A stretch of 38,432 nucleotides of DNA from UBA6120 sp035361955. Its GTDB lineage: Bacteria > Bacillota_I > Bacilli_A > RFN20 > CAG-826. Every line of letters starts with the position of its first letter. Position 1 is the first letter of the stretch. Of the stretch, positions 6,979 through 14,972 are shown piece after piece. Position numbers and translations under genes: made by a program. A model generated the notes under the pieces. It saw only the letters and a list, made by a program, of their open reading frames with translations. It was not told the origin of the DNA and did not search any database. The stretch is from assembly GCA_035361955.1 (NCBI GenBank), contig DAOSDC010000011.1, positions 1-38,432 of the forward strand, read 5' to 3'.

Positions 6979-7584
6979 TTATTTAGAATCACGTAATTTG
7001 TAAAAATACAGTGATGCATAAGAGCAGTAAGGCGAATATCTCTTTCGTAATTGCTCAAATCGATATTTACTAAGTGTTTTGAATTCGAGATGGGCACGCA
7101 TAATTCCATATTTAAGGGCAACATCGTGAATACTAAAGATATTCTCACGGCCAAGAGTGAACAGGGCAATCATTTCTGCGGTCCAAACGCCGATGCCGTC
7201 AACCTTTGTCAGATAATCGACGACTTCCTTATCCGATCGTTGCGATAAATTTTTAAAATCAATTTGATGATTAGCATACATCTTAGCAAAGTTCTTAATG
7301 TATTTGATTTTTGCATAAGATGTGCCACACGCTCGAAGCGTTTCGATGTCAGATCCTATCACAGTTTCTGGAGTGACTTCCTTAAGCACTGTAACGATTC
7401 TTCCATAGATCGTTGAAGCTGCTTTGTTTGATAGCATTTGTCCCACAATTGTGAAAACAATCGATTCAAATATTGTGCTTTCTTCTTCGTATTCGATTAA
7501 GCCAAACTTATCGTAAAGCAATTGAAAACACGCATCCTGCCTTATAAGAAAATCAATAATTTTCTGTGTTGTCCGAATTGCCAT
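6979..7584 (-). CDS. AlkA-like DNA-3-methyladenine glycosylase (HhH-GPD)
   Basis: This base-excision repair enzyme should remove alkylated purines from DNA. The FESIVFTIVGQMLSNKAA segment matches the family signature near the N-terminus. The helix-hairpin-helix is VDGIGVWTAEMIALFTLG, followed by NIFSIHDVAL, where the Asp sits at the catalytic position of AlkA enzymes. The ending SPYCSYASLYFYKL matches the usual RPYRSYAALYLW strand. From the ATG at 7584 the protein has 201 aa; a TTG at 7608 would add eight hydrophobic residues. Neither start has a clear RBS. The gene is monocistronic and in a lower-GC region than the backbone. Strand and context give no partner. Confidence 0.8.
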   Translation of the reverse strand: MAIRTTQKIIDFLIRQDACFQLLYDKFGLIEYEEESTIFESIVFTIVGQMLSNKAASTIYGRIVTVLKEVTPETVIGSDIETLRACGTSYAKIKYIKNFAKMYANHQIDFKNLSQRSDKEVVDYLTKVDGIGVWTAEMIALFTLGRENIFSIHDVALKYGIMRAHLEFKTLSKYRFEQLRKRYSPYCSYASLYFYKLRDSK

Positions 7585-7685
7585 GATTATTATTAATATA
7601 CTATCCAATGAGTTTATATACTCATACGATGTGTAAATTTAATAAGGAAATTGGAACCTAAAACACTCATTGTTTCTTGGAAATG

Positions 7686-7714
7686 ATGACATTTATACCA
7701 TATAATGGTATAAT
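7686..7714 (+). promoter_or_regulatory. Strong sigma-A-type promoter
   Basis: ATGACA (7686-7691), 17 bp and TATAAT (7709-7714), upstream of the GGCT-like gene. A second TATAAT at 7701-7706 with TTGGAA at 7677-7682 (18-bp spacer) could act as an alternative. Confidence 0.65.
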
Positions 7715-7737
7715 AAATTAAATAAAGGCTATTCATC

Positions 7738-8178
7738 ATGAAATACTATTTCGCTTATGGCTCCAATCTTTCACTTCGTCAAATGAACCAACGTTGTCCA
7801 AGGTCCAGACTCATGGGAAGCGGCTTCATAAGCGATTACTCATTAGAATTCAAGACAGCTTTTGGCAATAACGCATATGCAACGCTAGAAGAAAAACAGG
7901 GCGCTCAAGTTCCAATTGCCATTTATGAAATACAAACTGAAGACGAGCAAAGCCTTGATCGATATGAAGGAGTGGCCGGGGGACATTACTACAAAGCGAT
8001 ACTAACCGCGCAATTTAATGGTGAACAAATCAATGGTTTGGTCTACCTCATACGAAAACAGGCTACGCATAAAGTTCCTCATCCAGATTACATCGCCATC
8101 ATTAGGGAAGGTTATGCCACGCACAACTTCGATTTCAAGATTGTCAATGATGCCTACGACCGAGCATCGGGGGAGTAA
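7738..8178 (+). CDS. Gamma-glutamylcyclotransferase-like protein (GGCT/AIG2 fold)
   Basis: The 146-aa protein begins with YYFAYGSNLS, the substrate-binding loop of the GGCT/AIG2 fold, and continues with CPRSRLMGSGFI. LDRYEGV contains the conserved acidic residue expected to act as general base. Such enzymes cyclise gamma-glutamyl-amino acids or gamma-glutamylamines to 5-oxoproline. The exact substrate cannot be read from the sequence. A weak RBS (AAAGG around 7723-7728) precedes the ATG. The next gene, a GNAT acetyltransferase, starts 3 nt after the stop, so the two are co-transcribed. Together they may act on small amine compounds, but this is inference. Confidence 0.85.
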   Translation: MKYYFAYGSNLSLRQMNQRCPRSRLMGSGFISDYSLEFKTAFGNNAYATLEEKQGAQVPIAIYEIQTEDEQSLDRYEGVAGGHYYKAILTAQFNGEQINGLVYLIRKQATHKVPHPDYIAIIREGYATHNFDFKIVNDAYDRASGE

Positions 8179-8181
8179 AAT

Positions 8182-8655
8182 ATGGCCAAAATACACTTAA
8201 AAAGAATCACACCAACTAATGTTTTTGACATTATCAAGCTTTCAGAAACATTGACCGAATACCAGAAGAAATGCGTTGCCCATAACGCCGTGTCGCTGGC
8301 CCAGGCTTACACCGAAAAAAAGCGGGCCTGGCCACGCGCCATTTATTTAGGCAATAAACCAATCGGATTCGTAATGGTCGCCCTATGGGACGACGATATT
8401 CCCAAAGAAGATTGGCCCAGCTATTATTTATGGCGGATGATGATCGCCAAAAATTTTCAGGGTCAAGGGCATGGTACTAAAGTCCTCGACATGATCGTGG
8501 CTAAATGTCGTGAAGATGGCATAAAGACCTTGTATGTCTCATGCGAAACCGAACAAGAACAACCGTACAAATTTTATATCGATTACGGCTTCATCGATAC
8601 TGGTCGCAATGATGGGGAACAAATATTGAAAATGAGTTTGCAAGGACTCCATTAA
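8182..8655 (+). CDS. GNAT-family N-acetyltransferase
   Basis: The 157-aa acetyl-CoA-dependent acetyltransferase has the strand YYLWRMMIAKNFQGQGHGTKVLD, in which QGQGHG is motif A, the pyrophosphate-binding loop. The later FYIDYGFIDTG is the usual C-terminal GNAT segment. Conserved Trp and Tyr residues and the KIHLKRIT opening resemble the PaiA/BltD/spermidine acetyltransferase branch, so a polyamine or amine substrate is plausible but unproven. GGGGGAG overlapping the end of the preceding gene is its RBS. It forms an operon with the GGCT-like gene. Confidence 0.85.
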   Translation: MAKIHLKRITPTNVFDIIKLSETLTEYQKKCVAHNAVSLAQAYTEKKRAWPRAIYLGNKPIGFVMVALWDDDIPKEDWPSYYLWRMMIAKNFQGQGHGTKVLDMIVAKCREDGIKTLYVSCETEQEQPYKFYIDYGFIDTGRNDGEQILKMSLQGLH

Positions 8656-8754
8656 GTTGCCCTTTTACACAAATATTCTAGCCTTTCACGATAATTGTTT
8701 GCCCGACTGATTAAATGTGTATCATTTAATACTCGTTAGTGATAAGTTATTGCT

Positions 8755-9258
8755 ATGAAAAATCGATCTATTTTAATTTCTGCTCTTGCCACGTTATCGC
8801 TATTATTCACAAGTTGTGGCGATGAAGGTTTTTCATACGATTATGGATGGGGCGCTGTCGTTATCGAGTTATCAGGTATGAAGCTGGTTGTTAAGAATAA
8901 TTACCAATTCTTAGATAAAGATCAACCTATCGTCTGGGGTCGCTATCTCGAATACGAGGCTACCTATACCAACATCGCTTATTACTGGCAAGAATTACCG
9001 CATCATCATTATTACTTCGAACGCATTCCGTCAAAAGAAACGAGCGCCTATCTCAATGGGTTTGTCGACATCACATGCGACGCTCCGACGATTGAAAAGG
9101 ACGCGACCGTACACTGTTCCTACATTGCTTTGGTCAGTCAAAGCCAAAGTTACTCCTTCGAAGGTGACATGAACATTTTTGTGACCAATGCCAAATTGGA
9201 ACGCCTATTTTATATCACTGCTCAAATAAGCAATAACAAGATTTCGCTTCGCGAATAG
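8755..9258 (+). CDS. Lipoprotein of unknown function
   Basis: The 167-aa protein has a lipoprotein signal (MKNR, hydrophobic core, LFTSC with C21 lipidated). It then has an acidic and aromatic-rich mature domain with many Tyr residues. No known domain was recognised. No Shine-Dalgarno precedes the ATG; a possible extended -10 (TGA-TAAGTT, 8740-8748) ends 6 nt before it, which fits the leaderless pattern of several genes here, though the box is weak. The DegV-like gene starts 11 nt downstream and may be co-transcribed. Confidence 0.7.
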   Translation: MKNRSILISALATLSLLFTSCGDEGFSYDYGWGAVVIELSGMKLVVKNNYQFLDKDQPIVWGRYLEYEATYTNIAYYWQELPHHHYYFERIPSKETSAYLNGFVDITCDAPTIEKDATVHCSYIALVSQSQSYSFEGDMNIFVTNAKLERLFYITAQISNNKISLRE

Positions 9259-9269
9259 AAAGAGACATT

Positions 9270-10115
9270 ATGAAACTAGCAATTATCACCGATTCTGGCG
9301 CCAACCTTGACGCTACCTATGTGGCAAAAAAACCATGCCTTCGCGTTATACCGCTGATGATTGTCGTCGGTGGAAAAAGCTACCGCGATCAAATCGAAAT
9401 CACGCCTGCGGAAGTTTACGCTCAGATTGATCATGAAAAAATTACCACGAGTTTACCGGAATTAGCCGATGTCGAGCAGCTGCTTGATATTTTGAAGAGC
9501 GAAGGCTACACCGATGTTTTATCGATTAGCATTTCGAGCGGCTTGAGCGGGACATATAACGCCTTAAAATTGTTTTTTGACCAATACCAAGGCTTGGCGA
9601 TAACCGCTTATGATTCACGGACGCTGGCAGGTGCTCAGGGACAGTTAGTGGCCAAGGCTGTTGCCTTTGCCGAACAAGGACTCGCATCGAGTGACATCGT
9701 GCCGCTATTAGACAAAATGCGCCATCAAGATAGCGCCGCCTATTATACGATTAACACACTGAAGTACTTAAAACGTGGCGGTCGTATCGGAAAAGTCGAA
9801 GGCACGATTGGCGATATTCTTCACATCAAACCGGTGATTACCGTCAACGACAGCGGGGTCTACATGACTGCGTCAAAGTCGTTTGGGTTCAACCGGGCGT
9901 TGATTTTCATCCGTAAGGAATTAGTTGCGAAATTCAATGATCATCTTATCAACGTCACGATTCATTATGGTGAAGACAAAACAGGTGCCGAACAACTCGC
10001 CAATAAACTTAAAAACGAACTTAACATCAATGAGTTGATTATCAATCCTTTGACACCCGTCCTCGGCATTCATACCGGCCCCCAAATGATGGCCGTGATT
10101 GCTTCGTTGGCTTAA
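9270..10115 (+). CDS. DegV-family fatty-acid-binding protein
   Basis: DegV proteins bind a fatty acid between two domains. In Firmicutes the FakB members present it to the kinase FakA for phospholipid synthesis. Family landmarks are IITDSGANL at the N-terminus, TTSLP, SISSGLSGTYNA (the carboxylate-binding loop), YDSRTLAGAQG, and TLKYLKRGGRIGK followed by ILHIKPV. The 281-aa length is normal. A weak AAAGAGA precedes the ATG. No fakA-like gene is in the window. The lipid specificity cannot be determined. Confidence 0.9.
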   Translation: MKLAIITDSGANLDATYVAKKPCLRVIPLMIVVGGKSYRDQIEITPAEVYAQIDHEKITTSLPELADVEQLLDILKSEGYTDVLSISISSGLSGTYNALKLFFDQYQGLAITAYDSRTLAGAQGQLVAKAVAFAEQGLASSDIVPLLDKMRHQDSAAYYTINTLKYLKRGGRIGKVEGTIGDILHIKPVITVNDSGVYMTASKSFGFNRALIFIRKELVAKFNDHLINVTIHYGEDKTGAEQLANKLKNELNINELIINPLTPVLGIHTGPQMMAVIASLA

Positions 10116-10146
10116 CCCAGATTTATTTCCATGTGAACCGTGTCGT

Positions 10147-10167
10147 TTTATCATTTATAATGATAAA
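10147..10167. promoter_or_regulatory. Perfect palindrome overlapping a -10 box
   Basis: Left arm TTTATCATT, centre TAT, right arm AATGATAAA. The arms are perfect over 9 bp, and TATAAT (10156-10161) lies inside. The position over the promoter of the next gene suggests an operator. No family consensus (Fur, PerR, Zur) fits exactly. Confidence 0.55.
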
Positions 10168-10200
10168 GAGATGCTTACGTCTCTACTTATAAGGAGAGAC
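10167..10200 (+). promoter_or_regulatory. Leader with two mutually exclusive hairpins at the RBS
   Basis: Segment 10179-10184 (GTCTCT) can pair upstream with AGAGAT (10167-10172) or downstream with AGAGAC (10195-10200). The downstream pairing buries the end of the Shine-Dalgarno AAGGAG (10191-10196); the upstream pairing frees it. This could control translation of the gene at 10207. Confidence 0.45.
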
Positions 10201-10206
10201 ACTATC

Positions 10207-11598
10207 ATGGAACGACATTTAATAAAAATCGACATCGACATCGCGCCCACGCCACTTTACGATTACGTGCGGCGTTTTGTTTTACGGGGCATCGACGAGA
10301 TCGTCAATGATGATCCTCACGTCGAATCAATGATGAAACATCAATCGTTTTGTTATGACATCTACCAGGCGATTAACGAGTTTTACATCGATGATTGGCA
10401 GCTATCCGATATCGCGCTTGATGAATCCGAGTATGAGATTAAAGCCGTGGTCTTGACGCGCAAAAGCCCGACGCAAGGGTGTTTTTACAAAATCGCAGTC
10501 ACTGCTGAGCGACCTCATCGTCTCATCGATGTCGGTTCCTTTGGTAAAGGGGCGCTCTTCAAACGGTATTCTGCTCATAAATACGAAGTAGCAACGATTA
10601 GCCGAATCTATACGCACCGGCTCCGCTATATGGATAATAGCTATCGTCCGACCAGATTCCTGCCCTTGACGCGCTTAATCGATGAGGCCGATCAAGTAAA
10701 TTTTCTCGTCAACCATCCTTCGATCTTTTTAAAGCTCTATGGCCCAAAATCATTATTTTCATATGTCAAAAACTCGCTTGACAAATCAAAACTCGCCTAT
10801 GAATCGATTAAAGCACGTCTTTTGACACTTAACCCGTCACGCGAGAATGAGTACGGGCAACAATTGGCGTCGCTCGATTATCATGAGTGGTTCATCGAAA
10901 GTATTGGCGTTACGCCCGCGTTGGATATCGACTACATCATGATGGCTCATGCCAGCGATCTTGATTTGCGAATGCTGCTAAACCGTGACTTAAAAGTTGT
11001 TGATATATTTAACGATCAGCTCGTTTATCCTGATCTGGCCACGCTTAAAGATCCGAAATTTTATCAAGCTGTCGCCACACATTACCGCAAGTTGTTGCTT
11101 GTTAAGTTTCCGCAGGCATCTGTCTCGTGTACGCAAACGATTGCCGATGCGAATCCGGAAACGGAGGCGACTGACCCATTTGCGGCTTTTCGCGGATACT
11201 TTACAACCGGGAAAATTCTTATCGTTGGCCAATCGTTACTAGACATTCAAGACATGGAAAAAGTCGCCTATGAACTCGGATTACCCAAAGGCATAATTGA
11301 TTACTCAAACGGCGGTTATGACAAACTCAAGGGCACGAGTTTATCTCATATAAAAACCAATCCAGGTCGATTTTTGGGCATTGTGCTCGGACCGATGCCT
11401 CATAAAATCAAAGATTTGGGCGACTATGCCAGTTTGTCGAGCAAACTGCGTTCGGAACCAGGTTTTCCTTTCACCGTCGAAGCGACACCGCTGACGATTG
11501 GTAAGAATCTTAAAATCACAAAGACGAGTCTCAAGAGTGCGCTGTTTAAAATCATGTGTCACCATCTTGACCGTGTCGAAGATGCTGTTTTTGCCTGA
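10207..11598 (+). CDS. Conserved hypothetical protein with C-terminal Rossmann-like module
   Basis: The 463-aa function is unknown. ATG 10207 with AAGGAG 11 nt upstream is the supported start; the frame also extends 36 codons further upstream into the end of the DegV gene, but without an RBS. The N-terminal third is rich in aromatic and acidic residues. The C-terminal part (about 365-460) starts with GKILIVGQ, like a nucleotide-binding first strand. It continues with YDKLKG, VLGPMPHK, DYASL and LKITKTSLKSAL, a pattern I recall from uncharacterised Firmicutes proteins. The stop is TGA. The following genes are closely spaced, suggesting a functional unit of 10207-13160. Confidence 0.6.
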   Translation: MERHLIKIDIDIAPTPLYDYVRRFVLRGIDEIVNDDPHVESMMKHQSFCYDIYQAINEFYIDDWQLSDIALDESEYEIKAVVLTRKSPTQGCFYKIAVTAERPHRLIDVGSFGKGALFKRYSAHKYEVATISRIYTHRLRYMDNSYRPTRFLPLTRLIDEADQVNFLVNHPSIFLKLYGPKSLFSYVKNSLDKSKLAYESIKARLLTLNPSRENEYGQQLASLDYHEWFIESIGVTPALDIDYIMMAHASDLDLRMLLNRDLKVVDIFNDQLVYPDLATLKDPKFYQAVATHYRKLLLVKFPQASVSCTQTIADANPETEATDPFAAFRGYFTTGKILIVGQSLLDIQDMEKVAYELGLPKGIIDYSNGGYDKLKGTSLSHIKTNPGRFLGIVLGPMPHKIKDLGDYASLSSKLRSEPGFPFTVEATPLTIGKNLKITKTSLKSALFKIMCHHLDRVEDAVFA

Positions 11599-11657
11599 AA
11601 TCGCAAAAAAACATGTCGTCGCGACGATGCTTAGATTAAAATGATGGCGAGGCACTC

Positions 11658-12161
11658 ATGGACCAACAATTATTAGAACAACTCGACGAGTATTTGGCGC
11701 TCAATTTCATCCAAATGGACTCAAGCGCTTATTATGAATATCTGAACACTGAAGAAGTGATGCGCCGCTTACGTATCCAAGCGCGGTTGCGGCTCAAACG
11801 CACGATGGCGATTACCGAGTTCGGCACCGACCAAGGAACGTTTGGTTTTCTCGTACGCTCCTATAATAAAAAACGTATCCCGCTGGATACGATTTGGATC
11901 AAGAGCAAAGCTCCAAATGCTATTGTAGAAAAACTCAAAACGGATGCTGGATTTAAGCCTCCGATCCCGGTTTTGATGCGCGTGTTATTAGCGTTGCAGT
12001 TGTCGGAAATGGATGCTAATAACTTATTAAGCGAAGCCGAGATGTCATTTCGTCCTTACGAATATTTGGATTTGATTATCGCCTTTGCATTGCGACATCG
12101 TATCTATGAACTTGATGATGTCAATCAGCTACTAAATCATAAAGGCGTTAATTCATTATAA
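11658..12161 (+). CDS. Hypothetical protein with small helical (XRE-like) C-terminal domain
   Basis: The 167-aa protein is basic in its middle (RLRIQARLRLKR). From about 100 onwards it follows the pattern PPIPVLMRVLLALQLSEMDANNLL, then FRPYEYLDLIIAFALRHRIYELDDVNQLL. I recognise this pattern as a recurrent C-terminal domain of uncharacterised Firmicutes proteins, resembling a helix-turn-helix repressor fold. GAGG (11650-11653) precedes the ATG, with TAAAAT at 11637-11642. The last base of its stop is shared with the ATG of the next gene, so translation is coupled. A regulatory or adaptor role is possible but not shown. Confidence 0.55.
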   Translation: MDQQLLEQLDEYLALNFIQMDSSAYYEYLNTEEVMRRLRIQARLRLKRTMAITEFGTDQGTFGFLVRSYNKKRIPLDTIWIKSKAPNAIVEKLKTDAGFKPPIPVLMRVLLALQLSEMDANNLLSEAEMSFRPYEYLDLIIAFALRHRIYELDDVNQLLNHKGVNSL

Positions 12162-12847
12162 TGAAAATTTCCTTTTTAGCTATTACTGCGTTACAGGTGA
12201 TAATGACATTTTTTTATCATATCTTTCCGCAACTATTTCCCGCATGGGCACTGGCCATGTTTTATGGATTATCATCTTTTGCGCTTATTTTGACGAATAA
12301 ACAATCTTCGCAAGCAAACCGGATGCACATCATCGGATTAATTATTGCTTCATTAGGATTGGCGGCCGTGATGATTTATAGCCCAATCATTCGCTACATC
12401 GGCTATGGTATCACATTAACGGGATTCATCTTTATGTTGTGGTCGTTATTTATGGCGCGAAATCAAAAGAACAATCATATCCGCGTGATGATATTCATTT
12501 TGGTCACAATCGTCAGTGGCACACTCGGGTTAGTAATCGTGCCACCGCCACCGCTGAATTGGCCGGCGCTATTCAGTTTTATGATTGCCGGAGCGCTACT
12601 CGCCTTACTAGTGTATAGCATGCTTGGAAAATTGTTACCGACTCGGTTGCTGACCATCGTTTTATTGGCTGCAGCGTTTCTATTCTCCGGATTGGAAGTC
12701 GTGCTCACTGATTCCGACTACGAATCGGTGTTAGTCACCATCGTGCAATCACGTCTTCATCTTGGTGTCATCGCCTTGATGTTTGCCCATGTGGTCCCAA
12801 ATCTTGACGAATATGGCTTCAAACGAACAAAAAATCATCACCTATAA
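12161..12847 (+). CDS. Seven-helix integral membrane protein, unknown function
   Basis: The 228-aa protein consists almost entirely of hydrophobic segments, about seven to eight helices, with short loops such as NKQSSQANRMH and ARNQKNNH. No catalytic or transporter motif could be read. Its ATG overlaps the stop of the preceding gene, and its own end overlaps the start of the next, so the three are translationally coupled. A YhhN-like fold was considered because of size and topology but no signature was found. Confidence 0.55.
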   Translation: MKISFLAITALQVIMTFFYHIFPQLFPAWALAMFYGLSSFALILTNKQSSQANRMHIIGLIIASLGLAAVMIYSPIIRYIGYGITLTGFIFMLWSLFMARNQKNNHIRVMIFILVTIVSGTLGLVIVPPPPLNWPALFSFMIAGALLALLVYSMLGKLLPTRLLTIVLLAAAFLFSGLEVVLTDSDYESVLVTIVQSRLHLGVIALMFAHVVPNLDEYGFKRTKNHHL

Positions 12848-13160
12848 AAAGATTCGTCATGTATGGCGCTTTCTAGGTGCTCTAACACTACCACTTGCCG
12901 TGACGTTTTGGATTATTCCAAATCTCGCACCATTCGCAATTTTATGTTCAATCTTGACTTTACTTTTCATTGCGGCTTACTTCATGATGTCAGCATTAAT
13001 AAGAAAGAATCGGGAAGCAATAAAAAAAGCGCCACAACCACGCATTGGCCACCAAGGGGAACCAGGAGCCTGGCGCTGCGATTGCGGACGCTATAACACG
13101 GCTTATCGTTCAGTCTGCCTTAGTTGCGGTGCGAAAAAACCGCAGCGCTTGTTTGATTAA
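12813..13160 (+). CDS. Small membrane protein with C-terminal zinc ribbon
   Basis: The start is taken at ATG 12813 (MASNEQK), giving 115 aa. Two hydrophobic helices (about 20-65) are followed by a basic stretch. A C-terminal RanBP2/zinc-ribbon-like motif follows: WRCDCGRYN, then about ten residues and CLSCG, four Cys in all. The ribbon is probably cytoplasmic and may bind RNA, DNA or a protein. The gene overlaps the preceding membrane protein and converges with atpC, overlapping its stop by a few bases. No terminator hairpin was seen between them. Confidence 0.6.
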   Translation: MASNEQKIITYKKIRHVWRFLGALTLPLAVTFWIIPNLAPFAILCSILTLLFIAAYFMMSALIRKNREAIKKAPQPRIGHQGEPGAWRCDCGRYNTAYRSVCLSCGAKKPQRLFD

Positions 13161-13558
13161 CCTTGTTTGTATTTTTGATATACTTCGATGCGATTAAGCG
13201 CACGTGATAATGCCGCTTCCGCACGACGGACGTCGACTTCGCCACTTTGGGATTTAAGCAGCGCTTCGGCCCGTTTTTTGGCTTCTTCAGCACGTTTGAT
13301 GTCAATATCTTCGGGTCTTTCAATCGTTTCCAGCAGCAATACGAGCTTGTCGTGATCAATTGAAACAACGCCGCCAGATGTCGCAAAATAGTGCGTTTTG
13401 TCACCGATGATAATATGAAGAATGCCTGTTTTGATGACAGAAATCAGTGGATGATGCTCGGGTAGTATTCCGATTTCTCCGGCGATGGTCACCAAATTAA
13501 CGAGGGCGACGTCGCCTTCATAAAACTTCTTGCGTGGCGTTAAAATCACGAGTTTCAT
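13157..13558 (-). CDS. atpC: ATP synthase epsilon subunit
   Basis: The 133-aa epsilon subunit belongs to the F1 central stalk. It links gamma to the c-ring and inhibits ATP hydrolysis through its C-terminal helices. The N-terminal beta-sandwich has the typical GEIGILPEHHPLI loop. The C-terminal helical hairpin is rich in Arg, Ala and Glu (RAEEAKKRAEALL ... ALSRALNRIEVY). The ATG overlaps the atpD stop (TAATG). It is the last gene of the operon. Confidence 0.95.
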   Translation of the reverse strand: MKLVILTPRKKFYEGDVALVNLVTIAGEIGILPEHHPLISVIKTGILHIIIGDKTHYFATSGGVVSIDHDKLVLLLETIERPEDIDIKRAEEAKKRAEALLKSQSGEVDVRRAEAALSRALNRIEVYQKYKQG

Positions 13559-14964
13559 TATTTATTGGCTTCAGCTTTCTCAAACGCCTCTTCGATGGAT
13601 CCGACGTAGAGGAAGGCGCTCTCGGGTAAGGCATCGGCTCCGCCTTCGATAATCTTTTTAACGCTGCGGACAGTATCTTCGATTTTTACGAACTTTCCAG
13701 GGAAGCCGTTAAAATGTTCAGCCACGAAAAACGGTTGCGAGAAGAAGTTGCGGAGTCGTCGCGCTCGGGCGACCGTCTGCTTTTCTTCCTCGCTTAACTC
13801 GTCGATACCTAAAATTGCAATAATGTCTTGGAGGTCTTTGTAGCGTTGTAATATTTTTTGCGCACCGCGAGCGACTTCATAATGTTCTTTACCGACGATA
13901 TTGGGGTCAAGCGCTTGCGAGTTGGATGCGAGCGGATCAACGGCGGGATATAAACCAAGGGCGGCGATTTGGTTGTCGAGCACCGTTTTTGCGTCAAGGT
14001 GGGCGAATGTCGCAGCCGGAGCGGGGTCGGTCAAATCGTTAGCAGGCACATAAATCGCTTGGACTGAGGTAATCGATCCGTTTTTGGTCGAGGTAATCCG
14101 TTCTTGGAGTTGACCCATTTCCGTCGCCAAAGTCGGCTGATAGCCGACGGCAGAAGGCATCCGGCCCAGTAGCGCTGATACTTCGCTGCCTGCTTGTGAG
14201 AAACGGAAGATGTTATCGATAAATAAGAGCACGTCTTGTTTTTTATCGTCGCGGAAGTATTCAGCCAAAGTCAAAGCCGTCAGACCCACGCGCATTCTAG
14301 CGCCCGGGGGTTCATTCATCTGACCGAACACTAATGCTGTTTGTGGCAAGACGTTACTGGAAACCATTTCCCGATATAAGTCGTTACCTTCACGTGATCG
14401 TTCGCCAACACCGGCGAATACCGAAATGCCTTTTTGTTCATAGGCAATGTTGTGAATCAATTCTTGGATGAGTACCGTTTTGCCGACGCCGGCGCCTCCG
14501 AATAATCCGACTTTACCACCTTTGATGTAAGGACAAAGTAAGTCGATGATCTTAATGCCGGTTTCCAAAATTGCTTTGCTCGTCGCCTGATCGGCGAATA
14601 GCGGTGGCTCGCGATGAATCGGTCGGTGCGGGGCATCTTCAAAATCATTGGGTAAGTTATCGATCGGCCGGCCGAGCACGTCAAACATCCGTCCAAGCGT
14701 CTTTTCACCAACGGGTACCGTGATCGGGGCTTCGGTGTTAATCACGTCCATGCCCCGGGTCAATCCTTCGGTCGGACCCATGGCAACGGCGCGCACGATG
14801 TCGTCGCCGATATGTTGGGCGACTTCAACGATAAGTGAATCGCCTTGTTCCCGTTTGATTTCAAGCGCGGTAAGTAGCGGCGGCAACGCTTTTTCTGAAA
14901 AGCGGGCGTCAATAATCGGTCCGATGATTTGGACAATCGTTCCTGTTAATAATTGTTTGTTCAT
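13558..14964 (-). CDS. atpD: ATP synthase beta subunit
   Basis: This is the catalytic F1 subunit, 468 aa. The Walker A motif GGAGVGKT is at 156-163, and the GERSREG catalytic Glu loop, the Walker B strand VLLFIDNIFR and the IDELSEEEK (DELSEED-type) motif are all present. It forms the alpha3beta3 hexamer with AtpA. The ATG lies 8 nt after the atpG stop with GGAGG upstream. Nothing is unusual in length or motifs. Confidence 0.98.
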   Translation of the reverse strand: MNKQLLTGTIVQIIGPIIDARFSEKALPPLLTALEIKREQGDSLIVEVAQHIGDDIVRAVAMGPTEGLTRGMDVINTEAPITVPVGEKTLGRMFDVLGRPIDNLPNDFEDAPHRPIHREPPLFADQATSKAILETGIKIIDLLCPYIKGGKVGLFGGAGVGKTVLIQELIHNIAYEQKGISVFAGVGERSREGNDLYREMVSSNVLPQTALVFGQMNEPPGARMRVGLTALTLAEYFRDDKKQDVLLFIDNIFRFSQAGSEVSALLGRMPSAVGYQPTLATEMGQLQERITSTKNGSITSVQAIYVPANDLTDPAPAATFAHLDAKTVLDNQIAALGLYPAVDPLASNSQALDPNIVGKEHYEVARGAQKILQRYKDLQDIIAILGIDELSEEEKQTVARARRLRNFFSQPFFVAEHFNGFPGKFVKIEDTVRSVKKIIEGGADALPESAFLYVGSIEEAFEKAEANK

Positions 14965-14972
14965 GGTGCCTC

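Noticed and set aside
10147..10167. Fur, PerR or Zur box
   Set aside because: AT-rich symmetry is similar, but the arms do not match the 7-1-7 consensus sequences I know. It is kept only as an unassigned operator.
10099..10206. N-terminal extension of the 10207 gene overlapping the DegV gene
   Set aside because: The extension has no RBS, while ATG 10207 has AAGGAG at good distance; the segment also contains the palindrome and leader hairpins.
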